A model generated the notes under the pieces. The model ran no database searches. It was not told where the DNA came from and was given only the letters and a program-made list of their open reading frames with translations. DNA of 64,000 bases from contig OY969418.1 in NCBI GenBank assembly GCA_963699175.1, forward strand, positions 8,308,001 to 8,372,000, read 5' to 3'. A program made the translations under genes and the position numbers. Shown here piece by piece: positions 61,514 through 64,000 of this stretch (position 1 is its first letter; each line of letters begins with the position of its first letter). This DNA is from JACPYM01 sp963699175 (lineage in GTDB: Bacteria; Acidobacteriota; Blastocatellia; RBC074).

Positions 61514-61749
61514 TTCATCACGCTAGCCATCACAATGCTACTTCGACAACTCAACAATGGTATCTGCTCAATCGTCTGAAGTATGTCGTGCCGATCAAAC
61601 CGGGCCAAACGCTGATGGAACGGCGCGCAGTATAAACCCGCCGCGTTGCCTGCTCAATCCGATTCCCGCTGCGGTCAGACGATGTTCTGTACTATTGATT
61701 GCCGAGGCTGAGGCAGTTGCAATGTGGTGTGTTTCGATCTGGCTTGTCG

Positions 61750-62310
61750 TTACGCTTCCAGTTTCTCTTTAAGCGATTGAGTTGCTTTGGCCCAGAACTC
61801 GCGCATGCGTTCGACCTCCGCCTGATCAGCCAGCTTGCTGTGCTGACAGGTCACCTGACTCTTCGCCGCGCCTTTGGCGTAGAAGTTGACCTCAACGCTA
61901 GTTTTGCCGTCGCCCCAGGTGAGGCGCAGCGATTTATTCGGGGTTGCTTTGCGCACGCTGAGCTTGCGACGCGGGAACCAGCGCGCGCGCTCCGTTTCAT
62001 TTTCCCAGGCGTTGAACAGGACGGCGAGCGGGACATTGATGGTCTTGCTGACGCTGACTTCATAGCCATTGGGCTTCTGGTGCTTTTGCCGCAACCCGCG
62101 CGCCTGTTCGTAACCGACCGTCACCATCTGACGCCACCAGGCCGGCACCTGATATTGTTCACTCAGATACGCGACGATCTCTTGGTGATTCATTTTGGCC
62201 GCTCCGGCTTTGTCCAACAACGTGAACCATTCCGGCCAGGTCTTGCCGGTCTTCGCTGCGACCGCTTCGTCGCCGATGCCAGCCGTCTTGCTCTCAGCTT
62301 GCTTCTTCAT
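61750..62310 (-). CDS. DUF4287 plus SRPBCC (AHSA1-like) domain protein
   Basis: A 186-residue product with GAGAGG about 9 bases before the ATG. Residues about 20-75 match DUF4287 (Thr-Gly-Lys-Thr-Trp-Pro-Glu-Trp, then Val-Pro-x-Trp-Trp-Arg-Gln-Met-Val-Thr-Val-Gly-Tyr-Glu). Residues about 83-180 are a short SRPBCC/START-like domain (Val-Ser-Lys-Thr-Ile-Asn-Val-Pro, Ala-Trp, Arg-Leu-Thr-Trp-Gly-Asp-Gly-Lys-Thr). SRPBCC domains bind hydrophobic ligands in a deep pocket; this fusion is common in soil bacteria and of unknown role. No signal peptide. It follows the ADOP permease by about 55 bases on the same strand. Confidence 0.88.
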   Translation of the reverse strand: MKKQAESKTAGIGDEAVAAKTGKTWPEWFTLLDKAGAAKMNHQEIVAYLSEQYQVPAWWRQMVTVGYEQARGLRQKHQKPNGYEVSVSKTINVPLAVLFNAWENETERARWFPRRKLSVRKATPNKSLRLTWGDGKTSVEVNFYAKGAAKSQVTCQHSKLADQAEVERMREFWAKATQSLKEKLEA

Positions 62311-62366
62311 AGTGTGTGGCCTCTCGTCAGATTCGTTGATGAATGTTATGCAGTTACGTAGCGCAC

Positions 62367-64000
62367 TTACTCGTAGCGCAGCGCCATCAACGGATCAACC
62401 TTCGACGCACGCCGCGCGGGCAACCAGCACGCCAGCAGCGAGACCGCCAGCAACAACAAGCCGATCAGCACGAAGGTCAACGGGTCGGTCGCGCTCACGC
62501 CGAATAACATAGTCTTCAGCAACCGCATCAGCGCGAATGATGCCAGCAAACCCAGCGCAACACCAGTCAACGCCAGCGTGAGGCCGTGTTTGAGAATCAG
62601 CTTGATGACATCGCTAGCCTGCGCACCCAAAGCCAGGCGCAAGCCAATCTCGTTGGTGCGTTGCGCCACGCCGTAAGAGGTGACGCCGTAAATGCCGACG
62701 CACGCCAACAACAGGCCCAGCCCGGCAAACAGACCGAGCAGCAGCATATAGAAACGCGGCGTCGCGACGGAGAGCGCGGCGATTTCTTCCATCGAATGAA
62801 TCTCGGAGAGCGGCAGCGTCGGGTCTAGCGCCGCCAGCTCCCGCTTGATGGCCGCGCTCAAGCTCAAAGGCGCGACCGTCGTGCGCACCGCGAAGTAAGC
62901 CGGGGTAAAAGTGCGCACAGAGGCCATCAGCTTGTCGGGCATCTGCGGAATCGGCACGAAGACCGTCGCTGGCGCAGGGCGGTCTAAGCTGTGTTGCTTC
63001 GCATCGGCCACGACGCCGACGACCTGGCGCGCCGGATCGTTCAAGCCGCGTCCGATGGAAAGTTGCTGCGCGAAAGGATTCTGCTCTTTGAAGTAACGCT
63101 GCGCGAAGGCTTCGTTGACGAGGGCGACAGGCGGCGCGGCGGCGTTGTCGGCTGCGGTGAAAACGCGCCCCTGTCGCACAGGAATCTTCATCACGCGGAA
63201 ATAGTCGGGCGAAATCATGCGGAATTGCACGCTCTGCATTTGATCGGGCTTACTCGGAAAGATGATGGGCATATTGAATTGCCAATCGAGCGGCAGTTTG
63301 TTGATGACCGCCGCCGCTTCGACACCGGGCAGATGGCCGATGCGTTCGAGCGCGTCACGGTACAAGGCCGCCGCTTCATCGGTCGTGTCGTAACGTTCGC
63401 CATTCAACGCGACTTGAAAGGTCAACACGTTGTGCGGGTCGAAGCCCGGCACGACGCCCACCAAGTTGGCGAAGGTGCGAATGAGCAGCCCCGCGCCCAC
63501 CAACAACACCAACGAGAGTGCAACTTCGGCCACGACCAGCGCGCCGCGCAAACGCCCGCGCGCCGTCCCGCCTTTGCTCGCGTTCTCTTTCAGCGCCGTG
63601 TTGACATCCACCTTGCGGGCCTGCCACGCGGGGAAAAGCCCGAACAAGAGGCCCGTCGCAATGGCGGTGGCGAAGGTAAACGCCAGCACGCGCCAATCCA
63701 CGCTGATGACAGCCATGCTCGGCAGCAGGTTTTTCGGCAACATGGCAATCAACAACTCCGTGCCCCAGACGGCCAGCAACAATCCGGCTGCGCCACCAAT
63801 CAATGCGAGCAAGACGCCTTCGGTCAGCAATTGGCGCACGATGCGTCCACCGCCCGCGCCCAGAGCCATACGCACGGCGATCTCGCGTTGCCGGGCCGCC
63901 GCGCGCGTCAATTGCAAATTGGCGACGTTCGCGCACGCAATCAGCAACAAGAAGCCGACCGCGCCCAGCAGAATCCAGAGGTAGCGCGCCACGTCCTCTG
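62367..64000 (-). CDS. ADOP-type (MacB/FtsX-like) ABC transporter permease, C-terminal part (cut by window edge)
   Basis: The frame runs through the window edge; a GTG at 63992 is only an internal Val, since the upstream residues Glu-Asp-Val-Ala-Arg-Tyr-Leu fit the family. Visible: the first FtsX domain (Leu-Leu-Ile-Ala-Cys-Ala-Asn-Val-Ala-Asn-Leu and Arg-Glu-Ile-Ala-Val-Arg, then four helices), a long periplasmic MacB core-like region, and the second FtsX domain (Gly-Ile-Tyr-Gly-Val-Thr-Ser-Tyr, Glu-Ile-Gly-Leu-Arg-Leu-Ala-Leu-Gly) ending Lys-Val-Asp-Pro-Leu-Met-Ala-Leu-Arg-Tyr-Glu. Duplicated FtsX domains in one chain without a nearby ATPase are the hallmark of Acidobacterial Duplicated Orphan Permeases. 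About 540 of roughly 800 residues are seen. Substrate unknown. Confidence 0.9.
   Translation of the reverse strand, partial: EDVARYLWILLGAVGFLLLIACANVANLQLTRAAARQREIAVRMALGAGGGRIVRQLLTEGVLLALIGGAAGLLLAVWGTELLIAMLPKNLLPSMAVISVDWRVLAFTFATAIATGLLFGLFPAWQARKVDVNTALKENASKGGTARGRLRGALVVAEVALSLVLLVGAGLLIRTFANLVGVVPGFDPHNVLTFQVALNGERYDTTDEAAALYRDALERIGHLPGVEAAAVINKLPLDWQFNMPIIFPSKPDQMQSVQFRMISPDYFRVMKIPVRQGRVFTAADNAAAPPVALVNEAFAQRYFKEQNPFAQQLSIGRGLNDPARQVVGVVADAKQHSLDRPAPATVFVPIPQMPDKLMASVRTFTPAYFAVRTTVAPLSLSAAIKRELAALDPTLPLSEIHSMEEIAALSVATPRFYMLLLGLFAGLGLLLACVGIYGVTSYGVAQRTNEIGLRLALGAQASDVIKLILKHGLTLALTGVALGLLASFALMRLLKTMLFGVSATDPLTFVLIGLLLLAVSLLACWLPARRASKVDPLMALRYE

Noticed and set aside
63985..63992. 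Taking GTG 63992 as the permease start
   Set aside because: It falls inside the family's conserved region just before the first FtsX helix; the gene clearly continues beyond the window.

Overview
The window looks like a chromosomal segment of a Gram-negative soil-type bacterium, most probably Acidobacteriota and perhaps class Blastocatellia. The grounds are an ADOP-type (MacB/FtsX-like) permease at the right edge, an Oar-like TonB-dependent receptor with an N-terminal carboxypeptidase-regulatory-like domain, a giant Rhs/YD protein, large secreted DUF11/HYR/FG-GAP proteins, a kinase fused to a formylglycine-enzyme-like domain, and many dispersed palindromic repeats. This is inference from gene content; there is no rRNA, tRNA or core marker gene here.

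Layout. 1-4.2 kb: the start of an amino-acid permease (-), a secreted di-heme peroxidase-like protein (+), a divergent SGNH-like protein (-), a decayed fragment of a paralogue of the 12-13.8 kb gene, a long gene-poor stretch, and a small cupredoxin-like exported protein. 4.3-12 kb: an Rhs/YD gene split by a one-base frameshift and ending in an AT-rich HExxH metallopeptidase tip, then an AT-rich exported protein that may be its immunity partner, then a frameshifted IS256-family element. 12-23.8 kb, all on the minus strand: a large secreted unknown protein, a Gfo/Idh/MocA oxidoreductase, a DUF2059 protein, a membrane protein, a DegT-type aminotransferase, the kinase-FGE fusion, an epoxide-hydrolase-like enzyme and a frameshifted IlvD/Edd dehydratase. 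24-28.6 kb: the TonB-dependent receptor, a nested inverted-repeat region and an SDR protein lacking the usual catalytic Tyr/Lys.

28.7-55.2 kb, all minus strand, is an island of secreted or surface proteins. Four large genes (two DUF11 proteins, a subtilisin/sedolisin-like protease, a HYR protein) have different N-termini but share a nearly identical 308-residue C-terminal module that ends in the same Pro-Pro-Asn-Cys with the Cys as last residue. Between them lie a free-standing copy of the protease's propeptide, a 14-repeat FG-GAP protein and a small exported protein. A 348-bp MITE-like element with 22-bp terminal inverted repeats and a perfect 10-bp target duplication sits in the same island.

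55.9-64 kb: a secreted cyanophycinase-like peptidase with a coiled-coil partner, then a single-gene candidate immune protein (TIR - seven WD40 blades - Roc-like GTPase - zinc ribbon - DUF4365-like nuclease fold), bracketed by two palindromic repeat clusters, then a DUF4287-SRPBCC protein and the ADOP permease cut by the window end. The TIR/WD40/GTPase/DUF4365 protein and the four-gene C-terminal-Cys family are the most promising candidates for undescribed biology.
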